Shown: positions 27,949-35,870 of the stretch, piece after piece
How the letters are laid out: every line of letters starts with the position of its first letter
How positions within the stretch are numbered: position 1 is the stretch's first letter
The notes under the pieces: model-generated
What the model was told of the DNA's origin: nothing
What the model saw: the letters and a program-made list of their open reading frames with translations, nothing else
Database searches by the model: none
Assembly: GCA_023412215.1 (NCBI GenBank)
Contig: JAEYNX010000015.1
Span: 1-64,000 of the forward strand
From: Bacillota bacterium
Lineage (GTDB): Bacteria > Bacillota > Clostridia > Oscillospirales > Ruminococcaceae
Length of the DNA: 64,000 nucleotides
Direction: 5' to 3'
Translations under genes and position numbers: made by a program

Positions 27949-27976
27949 AGCGGCATGATCCTGCATCATTGCCGCT
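27949..27976 (-). terminator. Terminator of the nif-mod operon
   Basis: AGCGGCA and TGCCGCT with GAT/ATC inside; on the minus strand the stem is followed by TCTTTTTCGC. It lies 135 bases beyond the modC stop and is the first good terminator for that transcript. Confidence 0.7.
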
Positions 27977-28002
27977 CCTTTTCTGCGCACGAACTATAAA
28001 AT

Positions 28003-28062
28003 TCAGTCTCCCCTTCTCGCGCTGGATTCCCGCACGATGAGCTCCGGCAGCGCAGTAGGTCG
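28003..28062 (-). pseudogene. 3' remnant of a LacI-family regulator gene
   Basis: About 19 codons read PTALPELIVRESSARRGD and then TGA, the standard C-terminal end of LacI/GalR repressors. Upstream codons show no LacI similarity, so only the tail is left, pointing in the nif direction just after modC. LacI repressors often stand next to malQ/glgP genes; this one was probably lost when the nif/mod genes or glgP block were joined here. Confidence 0.6.
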
Positions 28063-28110
28063 GTAAGAACTGTGTTGGGAGTCTTGTCGCTTTTCATTCT
28101 CAGCAACGCC

Positions 28111-29166
28111 TTAATCCTTTAGCAGCAGAACCGCGTCAGGTGGTATGGCCAAGAAAAGGGGCTGCCCCTGCAGTTTTGCCCATTGCTCCTTGGCTACCTC
28201 CCAGCGGATAGCGCCGCCCGTTTCAAAGGGCAGGCGCTTGTTTCTTACCATTAAAATCACCGAGAAGGTGTCTTCCACCACCTGCATTATCTCGACCTCA
28301 AAGCGGTTTGGCTCTGTATCACCCCGGCTCACCCGCAGGCAGTGCGCCCGCACGCCGATATGGGTGACGGCGGGGCCGACCGGCTGCGCGGTGACAAGGG
28401 TTAACCCCCAGTCCTTTGCCTCGACCGAGTGTGCGCCCGCCCTTACGGCGGCCGAGATGTTTTTGCACCCCGTGAGCAGACAGGCCGAGAGGGTTTGTGG
28501 GGTATCAAAGAGCGACCATTTCTCGCCGCACGCGTCAACCCTGCCGCTGCTCAGCACCGCGATGCGGTCGCACAGGCGGTACACCTCGTCGCGGTTGTGT
28601 GAGACGTACAGGGTGGTGCCGCCAAAGGCGGAGAGGGTAACGCGCAGTTCCTGCTCAAGCTGCCAGCGCAGGTAGCTGTCCAGCGCCGAAAAGGGCTCGT
28701 CGAGCATAAGTATCTGCGGCTCGGAGGCAAGCATCCTCGCGAGCGCCACCCGCTGCTGCTGCCCGCCCGAAAGCTGGGCGGGGTAGTGCCTTTCCAGCCC
28801 ATCAAGGAAGAAGGCCTTTACCTTCCCGGCCACCACCGCCTTTCGGCGCTGCTTGGGCTGCGGGATGCCCGCGGCAATATTCTCCTCCACCGTCAGGTTT
28901 GGAAACAGCGCGTAGTTTTGAAACAGGTACCCCGTTTTGCGCTGCTGCGGCGGCAGATTGATGTGCCCTTTCGAGTCGTAGAGTACCCTGCCGTCCAGCA
29001 CGATCCTGCCGCTGTCCGGCGTCTCGATGCCCGCGATGCACTTGAGCGTCATGCTCTTGCCGCAGCCCGAGGCGCCCAACAGCGCCAGTATCTCGCTCCC
29101 GGCCTCCAGCTGCACATCCAGCTTGAATGCCCCCAGTGATTTATGGATATCCAGGTATAACGCCAA
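28111..29166 (-). CDS. modC: Molybdate ABC transporter ATP-binding protein
   Basis: A 351-residue ABC ATPase with Walker A LLGASGCGKSMTLK, signature [13 protein letters not shown] and Walker B ILMLDEPFSALD. The C-terminal about 110 residues form a TOBE-like domain (IGVRAHCLRVS) found in ModC and related importers. The start is a TTG at 29166 behind GGGAGGTG. It closes the nif operon after modA and modB; molybdenum is needed for the iron-molybdenum cofactor. Confidence 0.9.
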   Translation of the reverse strand: MALYLDIHKSLGAFKLDVQLEAGSEILALLGASGCGKSMTLKCIAGIETPDSGRIVLDGRVLYDSKGHINLPPQQRKTGYLFQNYALFPNLTVEENIAAGIPQPKQRRKAVVAGKVKAFFLDGLERHYPAQLSGGQQQRVALARMLASEPQILMLDEPFSALDSYLRWQLEQELRVTLSAFGGTTLYVSHNRDEVYRLCDRIAVLSSGRVDACGEKWSLFDTPQTLSACLLTGCKNISAAVRAGAHSVEAKDWGLTLVTAQPVGPAVTHIGVRAHCLRVSRGDTEPNRFEVEIMQVVEDTFSVILMVRNKRLPFETGGAIRWEVAKEQWAKLQGQPLFLAIPPDAVLLLKD

Positions 29167-29192
29167 CGCCTTTCACCTCCCTGCTTTGCCGC

Positions 29193-29864
29193 TCATTCTA
29201 TACGTGGGATAGCCTGCTTAAAGCCGCGGTTAAAACGGTTCATGAGCAGCATGATGGCAAACGACAGTATCACGATGACCGCCACCCAACGGTACGCCTG
29301 CTCACGGTTGCCCGCCTGTACGGCGCTGTAGATGGCGGTAGACATCGTCTGTGTTCTGCCGGGGATATTGCCCGCAATCATCATGGTTGCGCCGAACTCA
29401 CCCAGCGCCCGCGCAAAGGCGAGCACCGCCCCCGCCGCGATGCCCCCGCGGCAGTTGGGTACAATAATGCGCCAGAATATCCGGCTTTCGCACAGCCCCA
29501 GGGTACGCGCGGCGTAAACAAGGTTCGGGTCGAGCTGCTCAAACGCGCCGCACGCCGTGCGGTACATCATGGGGAAGGATACCGTCACCGCGGCGATAAC
29601 CGTCGCCGACCACGAGAATACAACCGACGCGTCAAACAGGCCCAACAGCCGCCCGATAAGGCTGTTTTTGCCGAACAGCAGCAACAGGAAAAACCCCACC
29701 ACCGTTGGGGGCAGCACCATGGGCAGCGTAAAGATGCCGTCGAGCTGGCCCTTGAGGTGCCGCAGCCGCGCGACCTTATGTGCCGCGAAGAGACCCGCGA
29801 AGAAGGTGATAACCGTCGCAAGCAGCGAGGTTTTCAGCGAGATAATAAGCGGGGATAGCTCCAT
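29193..29864 (-). CDS. modB: Molybdate ABC transporter permease
   Basis: A 223-residue permease with about five membrane helices and the ModB-type coupling loop AARTLGLCESRIFWRIIVPN near residue 135. The region ARALGEFGATMMIAGNIPG is nearly invariant in molybdate/tungstate permeases. The ATG at 29864 follows GGGAGGGAAGG; a frame start at 29888 is rejected because it overlaps that ribosome site. Confidence 0.93.
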   Translation of the reverse strand: MELSPLIISLKTSLLATVITFFAGLFAAHKVARLRHLKGQLDGIFTLPMVLPPTVVGFFLLLLFGKNSLIGRLLGLFDASVVFSWSATVIAAVTVSFPMMYRTACGAFEQLDPNLVYAARTLGLCESRIFWRIIVPNCRGGIAAGAVLAFARALGEFGATMMIAGNIPGRTQTMSTAIYSAVQAGNREQAYRWVAVIVILSFAIMLLMNRFNRGFKQAIPRIE

Positions 29865-29903
29865 GGCCCTTCCCTCCCCTCTGCACATTGTGCGATATAG
29901 TTT

Positions 29904-29937
29904 GGCAGGCGCCCGGCAATAATTGTCGGCGCCTGCC
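29904..29937 (-). other. Perfect hairpin in the modA-modB spacer
   Basis: GGCAGGCGCC and its complement GGCGCCTGCC around a 14-base loop. No T run follows on the minus strand, so it is more likely a transcript stabiliser or processing stem that raises modA over modBC than a terminator. Confidence 0.6.
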
Positions 29938-29964
29938 CTAATAACAAAGCTATGGCAAGGAATC

Positions 29965-30834
29965 TTAGCTTAGTGCAAACCCGTATTTTTCAAACAGGGC
30001 GCCCACTTCCGGGGCAGAGAGATAATCCAGGAATGCCTGTGCGGCCTCGAGGCTTTTGGAGGCCTTGAGCACCGCCGCGGGGTAAACCACCTTCTTGTGG
30101 CTGCCCTCGGGGGCCTCGGCGGCAACGGTAACACCGGTTGAAACCGCCGCGTCGGTGGCGTAAACCACGCCGCAGTCTACCTCGCCCGATTCCACCCACG
30201 TAAGCACCGTGCGCACATCCGAGCCGTAAACCGCCTTCGCCTTCACCTCATCAAGGATATTCAGCGAGGTAAACACCTCTTCGGCGTACTGCCCCACGGG
30301 TACCGAGGCCGGCTCGCCGAGGCCGATCTTGCCGACGGCGGCGGTATCGGTATCCTCAAACTTCAGCGCGGGGGTTTTGCTGCCTTTGGGGACGATCAGC
30401 ACAACCTTATTGATCAGCAGGTCTTTGCGAGACGTACTCACAATCAGGCCTTTCTCCGCGAGGGCGTCCATCTGCTTCTGGGCGGCGGAAAAGAAGATGT
30501 CGGCGGGGGCACCCTCTTCAATCTGGGTTTGCAGCGCGCCGCTGGCGCCAAAGGAATAGGTAACGGTCACATTCGGGGCGACCGCCTGATACGCCTTCGC
30601 AACCTCCGCCATAACGTCGGTGAGGCTTGCCGCCGCCATAACAGTAAGCGCCACCGGCTCCGCGGCGGGCTCGGAAGAAACAGCAGAGCTTTCCTCGGCG
30701 GACGATGCGGCAACCGGCTCGGCGGAGCTGGCTGCCGGTGCAGGCTGCTGCGCCGCACACGCGGCGAACGACAGCAGCAGCGACAGTGTTAACAACACCG
30801 CCAGAACCTTTTTGGTAAACGTGATTTTCTTCAT
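29965..30834 (-). CDS. modA: Molybdate-binding lipoprotein
   Basis: A 289-residue binding protein. The signal peptide ends in a lipobox LLSFAAC, followed by an Ala/Ser/Glu-rich linker. The ModA core has MAAASLTDVMAEVAKAYQ and TYSFGASGALQTQIEEGAPADIFFSA-type segments that bind the tetrahedral oxyanion. AAGGAG is correctly spaced for the ATG at 30834, not for the in-frame GTG nine bases earlier. Joined to nifV by a 35-base spacer, so co-transcribed with nif. Confidence 0.93.
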   Translation of the reverse strand: MKKITFTKKVLAVLLTLSLLLSFAACAAQQPAPAASSAEPVAASSAEESSAVSSEPAAEPVALTVMAAASLTDVMAEVAKAYQAVAPNVTVTYSFGASGALQTQIEEGAPADIFFSAAQKQMDALAEKGLIVSTSRKDLLINKVVLIVPKGSKTPALKFEDTDTAAVGKIGLGEPASVPVGQYAEEVFTSLNILDEVKAKAVYGSDVRTVLTWVESGEVDCGVVYATDAAVSTGVTVAAEAPEGSHKKVVYPAAVLKASKSLEAAQAFLDYLSAPEVGALFEKYGFALS

Positions 30835-30869
30835 CCTCAACACTCCTTCTTTGAAGCGGCGCTGATTTT

Positions 30870-31673
30870 TCAGTCGCGCTCCAGTATGAATTTTACCTTT
30901 TGCTCGATGACCAAAGCCGACAGCCGATCCATGTCCAGCGTAAACTGCCCTTCCGCCGCGTGCAGAAACTTCTGCATGTCGCAGTTGCCGCTTCGTTCTC
31001 CGATCCCCATGATGGTGGTATCCGCATACAGCGCTCCGGCCTTAACGGCGGCGAGGGTATTGGCCACCGCCATGCCAAGGTCGTTGTGGCTGTGCATCTC
31101 CACCTCCATGCCAGTGTTATTGATAAGCTCTAGAACAGAGCAAAAGGTTCTTGAGGGGGTAAGTATGCCCACGGTGTCGGCATACCGGATACGCTTGATG
31201 CCCATATCCCGAAGCAACAAGGCTACCGAAAACATAAAGGAGGAATCGGCCCGCGAGGCGTCCTCAAAGCCGATGGTTACCTCGTAGCCCTTTGAAAGCG
31301 CGTACTCCACGCACGTCTGCGCGGTTTTGAGCAGCCACGTCTTGTTTTTGCGCAGCTTGGAGTAGATTTGCGTATAGGAGACAGGGATGCTGATGTGTAT
31401 GATATCCGGCTCGCACTCGATGGACTGCCGAATGTCGGAAAGGTGCAGGCGGTTCCAAACGGAGATTTTAGCGTTTTTCTTGTTCGCGATGATCTCCCGA
31501 AGGGTATCCTTTTCGTAGCTGCCGATGGCGGGAATTCCCGCCTCTATCTGGTAAACACCCGCCTCGTCCAGAAGTCCGGCGATAAACACCTTCTGCGCCT
31601 TGTTCATGGCAAAGCCGGGGCTTTGCTCGCCGTCGCGCAGTGTCGTATCGACCAAATACCGCCGAGGAACCAT
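30870..31673 (-). CDS. nifV: Homocitrate synthase alpha subunit (NifV-alpha)
   Basis: A 267-residue TIM-barrel protein of the isopropylmalate/homocitrate synthase family, covering only the catalytic barrel. VDTTLRDGEQSPGF carries the metal and substrate residues, and HSHNDLGMAVANTLAA the metal-binding His pair. It makes R-homocitrate, the organic ligand of the iron-molybdenum cofactor. As in Clostridium pasteurianum the enzyme is split over two genes, and the partner (omega) is directly upstream. GGGAGG precedes the ATG. Confidence 0.9.
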   Translation of the reverse strand: MVPRRYLVDTTLRDGEQSPGFAMNKAQKVFIAGLLDEAGVYQIEAGIPAIGSYEKDTLREIIANKKNAKISVWNRLHLSDIRQSIECEPDIIHISIPVSYTQIYSKLRKNKTWLLKTAQTCVEYALSKGYEVTIGFEDASRADSSFMFSVALLLRDMGIKRIRYADTVGILTPSRTFCSVLELINNTGMEVEMHSHNDLGMAVANTLAAVKAGALYADTTIMGIGERSGNCDMQKFLHAAEGQFTLDMDRLSALVIEQKVKFILERD

Positions 31674-31705
31674 GATATCCCTCCTCCCTATCGACCGTAC
31701 TTGAG

Positions 31706-32662
31706 TTAGTTCATACGATGGTAGAGGTCAACAAACTCTTCATCCGTAAGGCTCTGCTGTTTTTTAACACTCTCGACACGCACCGTTTTCAGCAGGTTCT
31801 CTACATTGACGGTGCCGATGTCCAGGCCCAGCTCCCGCAGCTTAAGCAGGATGGCGTTCTTGCCCGAATGCTTGCCGATGATGAGCCTTCGCGTGTTGCC
31901 CACAAGCTCCGGCTTGTAGGGCTCGTAGGTCGTCGGGTCTTTTTGAATGCCGTCGGCGTGAATGCCCGCCTCCATATTAAAAATGTTGGCGCCGATCACC
32001 GGTTTATTTAAGGGGAACCTGCGCCCGGTAATCTGCTCAACCTGTTCTCTGATTTTGGGGTACACCGTAAAATCCATACCGGGGCGGTGGCGGATCTCCA
32101 GCCGAAGCGCCATCAGCACCTCTTCAATGGCGGCGAAACCGCCCACCCCCGCAAAGCTCGCCGCAACCTCCCTGCCGCCGCCCAAAACCCATTCCACTGC
32201 AATGGCGGTGGCGCAGTGGTATTTATTCTCGGGGCACAGCTGCGCGCCGCCCTTCACCGTTTTGCGTATCGCCTCGAACGCGGCCTGATAGTCGTGGGCG
32301 ATAATGTCGTCCAAACCGCGGATACGCACGTTCTCAAGGCTAAAAAACTGGTTCAAGAAGTTGATCTCGCAGATGTCGTTGGCCTGTATCTCGTTTACCA
32401 CATTCGGCGGGGACACCTTGCCGTTTTTACGGCAGACATAGCGATTGAAGTTGGGGTAGCGCTGAATGTCCGCGGGGGTGTCGCAGCGCAGCATATAGCT
32501 GCCGCCCTCCGGCAGCGTGCCGATTTTGTGAAAGGCTTCGACCGAAAGCTCGATATAATCCGGCCTCACCACAACAAGCAGTTCGCACAGCTGACGCAGC
32601 TGCTCGCCGGACGGGTCGTAGATATCCAGACTGCTGAGCGTCATATCCGTAATACGTATCAT
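31706..32662 (-). CDS. nifV: Homocitrate synthase omega subunit (NifV-omega)
   Basis: A 318-residue protein. The N-terminal 130 residues are a reduced barrel without the DGEQSPG motif. The C-terminal part has ATSFAGVGG-like glycine segments, NIFNMEAGIHADGIQKDP and IGKHSGKNAI, the conserved accessory region downstream of the catalytic barrel in NifV and isopropylmalate synthases. Split NifV with omega before alpha is known from C. pasteurianum. It is expected to form a complex with the alpha subunit 32 bases downstream. Confidence 0.88.
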   Translation of the reverse strand: MIRITDMTLSSLDIYDPSGEQLRQLCELLVVVRPDYIELSVEAFHKIGTLPEGGSYMLRCDTPADIQRYPNFNRYVCRKNGKVSPPNVVNEIQANDICEINFLNQFFSLENVRIRGLDDIIAHDYQAAFEAIRKTVKGGAQLCPENKYHCATAIAVEWVLGGGREVAASFAGVGGFAAIEEVLMALRLEIRHRPGMDFTVYPKIREQVEQITGRRFPLNKPVIGANIFNMEAGIHADGIQKDPTTYEPYKPELVGNTRRLIIGKHSGKNAILLKLRELGLDIGTVNVENLLKTVRVESVKKQQSLTDEEFVDLYHRMN

Positions 32663-32696
32663 TACCGCCTTCCCCTTTCAATCAGCCGTAGTTTAC

Positions 32697-33005
32697 CTAT
32701 ATCTGCAGTTCCTTTACAATCTCGCCGTTCTCAATGTGCCGCTCGACAATGGTCTCGACATCGTCGGGCGTCAGGTTGCCGTACCAGGTGCCCTCGGGGT
32801 AGATCACCATGATGGGGCCGCGGCTGCAGATGCCGAAGCAGCCGGTGTTGGTCACCATCACGTCGCCCGAAAGGTCGCGGTTCTCCACCTCTTCCATAAA
32901 CCGCTCTACAATCGAGGGGCTCTCCTTGGTGGCGCAAAAGCCTTTCTGGGTGCCGTTAATGCGGCAGCTGGTGCAGATAAATACATGATACTTCGGTGTA
33001 ACCAT
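32697..33005 (-). CDS. Thioredoxin-like [2Fe-2S] ferredoxin of clostridial nif type
   Basis: A 102-residue ferredoxin with cysteines at 11, 14, 24, 56 and 60, exactly the five positions of the C. pasteurianum [2Fe-2S] ferredoxin, which is known to bind the nitrogenase MoFe protein. Typical stretches are FICTSCRINGTQKGFC and NTGCFGICSRGP. GGAGG precedes the ATG. It lies between nifN-B and the nifV genes, the same neighbourhood as in clostridia. A role in electron transfer or cofactor assembly for nitrogenase is likely. Confidence 0.94.
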   Translation of the reverse strand: MVTPKYHVFICTSCRINGTQKGFCATKESPSIVERFMEEVENRDLSGDVMVTNTGCFGICSRGPIMVIYPEGTWYGNLTPDDVETIVERHIENGEIVKELQI

Positions 33006-33042
33006 CTTCTCGTCCTCCTAAAAACCTTCATTATTGTTTTGG

Positions 33043-33073
33043 TTATACTTATTCCTTATTGGAATTAGTATTA
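33043..33073. repeat. Near-palindrome spanning the nifN-B stop codon
   Basis: TTATACTTATTCC, five bases, then GGAATTAGTATTA. The outer arm includes the nifN-B stop codon (33071-33073). The arm TAATACTAATTC recurs at 37299-37310 and at the end of the multi-hairpin repeat at 53231, so this may be the smallest member of that repeat family. Confidence 0.5.
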
Positions 33074-35713
33074 GATAGCCTTTTCCACTGCCTGTTTTAC
33101 CGCGTCCTCGATGCGGTCGTAGGTGGTGTAGATGCGTATCCCCCGCTCCCGCAGCTTGTCGGCGGGCGATACCCCGATGCGCAGGGCAAGCACCGCGTCG
33201 CAGTCCGAGACCGCCGAGACGATGCTGTCGATCTTACCGGCCTTTTCGTCGCATTCCTCTGGGCCCGTGCAGTACTTTGGCACCTTGCGCTTTTCCTTAA
33301 ACCGCACGATACTGCCGTCGCTCTCGTAGATATAAAACTCCTCGGCGTGCCCGAAGTGCTGGTCTACCAATATGCCTGACTTGGAGGCAACCGCGTAGGT
33401 TTTAAGCAGCACGGGCGCCTTCTTCTGCTCCTCGCCGCAGCCGGTGCAGCCGCGGTACTCGATGGAAAGGTCGTTATCCAGCGTGCCCACCGCGTCGGCG
33501 CGGCACTGGCGGCAGTGGTACATCTGCTTGACATACGCCGAGCATTTGTTGCGCAGCTCGGTAATCTCTTTGTTGCTGACAAGCGGCATCTCCTCAAACG
33601 CGCTGCCCTTCACGGGGATAAGCTGCATGATGTTGGTGATGTATACGCCCAGCTCCTTGACCTTCTTTACCACAGCCTCGATATGGGTGTCGTTGATCCC
33701 CTTGAGCACCACCGCGTTGACCTTGCACACAATGCCGCGCTCGGTGAGATACTTTAACCCCGCAAGCTGGTTCGCCATAAGGATGGCCGCCGCGGCCTCG
33801 CCCGTGTAGCGGGCGCCCATATAATCCACATGCTTGTAGATTTTGGCCCCGATTTCGGGGCTGACGGCGTTTATGGTCACCGTGACATGGGTGACGCCGA
33901 GGTCTATAAGCTCCTGCGCGTAAAGCGGCAGCAGTAGTCCGTTGGTGGAAAGGCAGAACACCACATTGGGGTCGTATTCTCGGATAAGCGTGAGGGTCGC
34001 CTTGGTTTTCTCAAAGTCGGCCAATGCGTCGCCGGGGCCCGCGATGCCCACCACCGTGAGGTTTTGCATGCGCTCCTTCACGATGGCGTATTTCTCAAAC
34101 GCCTGCTCGGGGGTAAGCACCTCGGTGGTAACCCCCGGGCGGCTTTCGTTGGGGCAGTCGTACTTGCGCACGCAGTAGTTGCACTGGATGTTGCAGGCGG
34201 GCGCCACCGGCAGGTGGATGCGGGCGTTCTTGCCTGCCCCGCAGTTGTAACAGGGGTGGGCGGCCGTTTTTTCTTCCATTGTCATCGTCTCCACCTGCCC
34301 GATCGCTTTTACGTGCTCTGCCTGAGCGGCTTTGGGGCTGCCCTCCGGCTGATAGTATTTATGGTAGAGCTCGGTGCGGAAGGTAGACTCGGTTTTGGCG
34401 AGCAGTACGTTGGTGATGCGGTCGAGCAGCATCACCGAGCCTTCGTACCCGAACATTTGAACCCGCTGCCCGCCCGTGCGGTCGTGTATGGGGAAGCCGC
34501 AGCGCACAAGCTCGATTTCGTGCTTTTCGGCAATCCGCCGTCCGTCCGAGCTGCCGATGAGCAGATTGGCGCCCAGCTTGAGCGTTAGGCTCTCTATCGT
34601 GTCAAAGTCCGCGTCGTCCGCCACGGTGTAGTCGCTTACAAAGAGTGTCTCGGCGCACTGCTGCATCTGCGGCAGCACCGCTGCTTCGAGCGCCTTGCAC
34701 ACCGAGCCTGTGGCGGCGAGCACCGGCACCACGCCGTTTTCGCAGCACAGGCTCACCAGCGCCTGCACCAAATCCGGCTCGCCGAACACCGCCGCGCGCC
34801 CCGCGGCATTGTATTTGTGTGAGTCGATCATCGCGTCCACAAACCGCCCGCGCTCCTTTTGCAATGAGGGCGGCACCCCCCCGCCAAGCTGCTTTAGGGT
34901 GTTTATCAGCGCGTCGGTGGCCTTCAACCCCACGGGCAGCGGCAGCCGCACGAGCGGCACGCCGTAGCGCTCGTTTAAGAAGGCGCCCGGTGAGAGCTTC
35001 TCCGGCACAAAGCTCGAAAGCTCAATCGTCATGCGCGCCCCCGCCATCTGGGCGATGTCGGTAAGCGGGGTACCGCCCGGGGATATCTTCTTATACTCGG
35101 TCGCGTGCACGCTGTCTAAGCGCTCCGAGATATCGGGCAGCAGGATGTAGTCTATCCCCATCGCCGAAAGCAAACCTTTTAGATAGCGGGTGTCCGCGGG
35201 GGAAATCGGACCGGTGATGATGTTGACACGGTTGTTGGCGGCAGTGTTCATCTCCGCATACTCGACAATCGCGCGCAGCGCCGCGAAGAAGCCCTCATAC
35301 TGCGTCGCCCCGTAGCCGGGGGTGGAAACCGGGATGATCTTCACCGCCACATCGGCGTGGGTGCTGTAGAAGTTCTTGAGGATACGCGGGATGTCCTCAC
35401 CGATGGTCTCGGCAAGGCAGGTGGTGGCAACACCGATCACCTGCGGGTTATACTGTTTAATGAGGTTTTCCAGCCCCTTGATCAGATTCTCTTCCCCGCC
35501 GAACACCGTGCCGTGCTCGGTGAGCGACGACGAGGCGATGTCCACCGGCTCGTTGTAGTGGGTGGCCATGTGGCGGCGGATATAGGTCGAGCACCCCTGT
35601 GAACCGTGCAGGATGCTCACACAGCCCTCTACGCCGTAAAAGGCGGTTGCCGCGCCCATGGGCATGCACATCTTGCAAGGGTTTACGGTAAGGCTCACAA
35701 GATTCTCACTCAT
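33071..35713 (-). CDS. nifN-B: NifN-NifB fusion: cofactor scaffold plus radical-SAM core synthase
   Basis: An 880-residue fusion. Residues 1 to about 445 are NifN, the scaffold partner of NifE (NPCKMCMPMG, HGSQGCSTYIR, TTCLAETIGED). Residues about 485-760 are NifB, with the radical-SAM cluster motif CNIQCNYC at 507-514, the preceding HPCYNCG and a late CRQC; it joins iron-sulfur clusters and inserts carbide. From about 768 to the end is a NifX/NafY-like cofactor-binding domain (VDQHFGHAEEFYIYE). The ATG at 35713 is used, since NifN begins there. The same fusion exists in C. pasteurianum. Confidence 0.95.
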   Translation of the reverse strand: MSENLVSLTVNPCKMCMPMGAATAFYGVEGCVSILHGSQGCSTYIRRHMATHYNEPVDIASSSLTEHGTVFGGEENLIKGLENLIKQYNPQVIGVATTCLAETIGEDIPRILKNFYSTHADVAVKIIPVSTPGYGATQYEGFFAALRAIVEYAEMNTAANNRVNIITGPISPADTRYLKGLLSAMGIDYILLPDISERLDSVHATEYKKISPGGTPLTDIAQMAGARMTIELSSFVPEKLSPGAFLNERYGVPLVRLPLPVGLKATDALINTLKQLGGGVPPSLQKERGRFVDAMIDSHKYNAAGRAAVFGEPDLVQALVSLCCENGVVPVLAATGSVCKALEAAVLPQMQQCAETLFVSDYTVADDADFDTIESLTLKLGANLLIGSSDGRRIAEKHEIELVRCGFPIHDRTGGQRVQMFGYEGSVMLLDRITNVLLAKTESTFRTELYHKYYQPEGSPKAAQAEHVKAIGQVETMTMEEKTAAHPCYNCGAGKNARIHLPVAPACNIQCNYCVRKYDCPNESRPGVTTEVLTPEQAFEKYAIVKERMQNLTVVGIAGPGDALADFEKTKATLTLIREYDPNVVFCLSTNGLLLPLYAQELIDLGVTHVTVTINAVSPEIGAKIYKHVDYMGARYTGEAAAAILMANQLAGLKYLTERGIVCKVNAVVLKGINDTHIEAVVKKVKELGVYITNIMQLIPVKGSAFEEMPLVSNKEITELRNKCSAYVKQMYHCRQCRADAVGTLDNDLSIEYRGCTGCGEEQKKAPVLLKTYAVASKSGILVDQHFGHAEEFYIYESDGSIVRFKEKRKVPKYCTGPEECDEKAGKIDSIVSAVSDCDAVLALRIGVSPADKLRERGIRIYTTYDRIEDAVKQAVEKAI

Positions 35714-35738
35714 AGTTATGATCATACCTTTCCGGCGC

Positions 35739-35848
35739 TTGTGCCCAAAAGGCACAAAACACCATGAAAAATTGTGATGCGGCTGTGCCGCAGGAGGAGT
35801 TGCACTCCGACAACGATTTTTCCGTAGTTTGAAAATTAATTTTCAAAC
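35739..35848 (-). repeat. Hairpin array in the nifE-nifN-B spacer
   Basis: Four short stems in order on the transcript: GTTTGAAAA/TTTTCAAAC (35848-35827), GGAGT/ACTCC with loop GCA (35808-35796), GCGGC/GCCGC (35791-35779) and TTGTGCC/GGCACAA (35757-35739). Then follows the ribosome-site block GCCGGAAAGG. The nifD-nifK spacer has the same order and spacing with partly different stem sequences. Confidence 0.7.
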
Positions 35849-35870
35849 TTCACTCCTTCCAGCCCGATGG

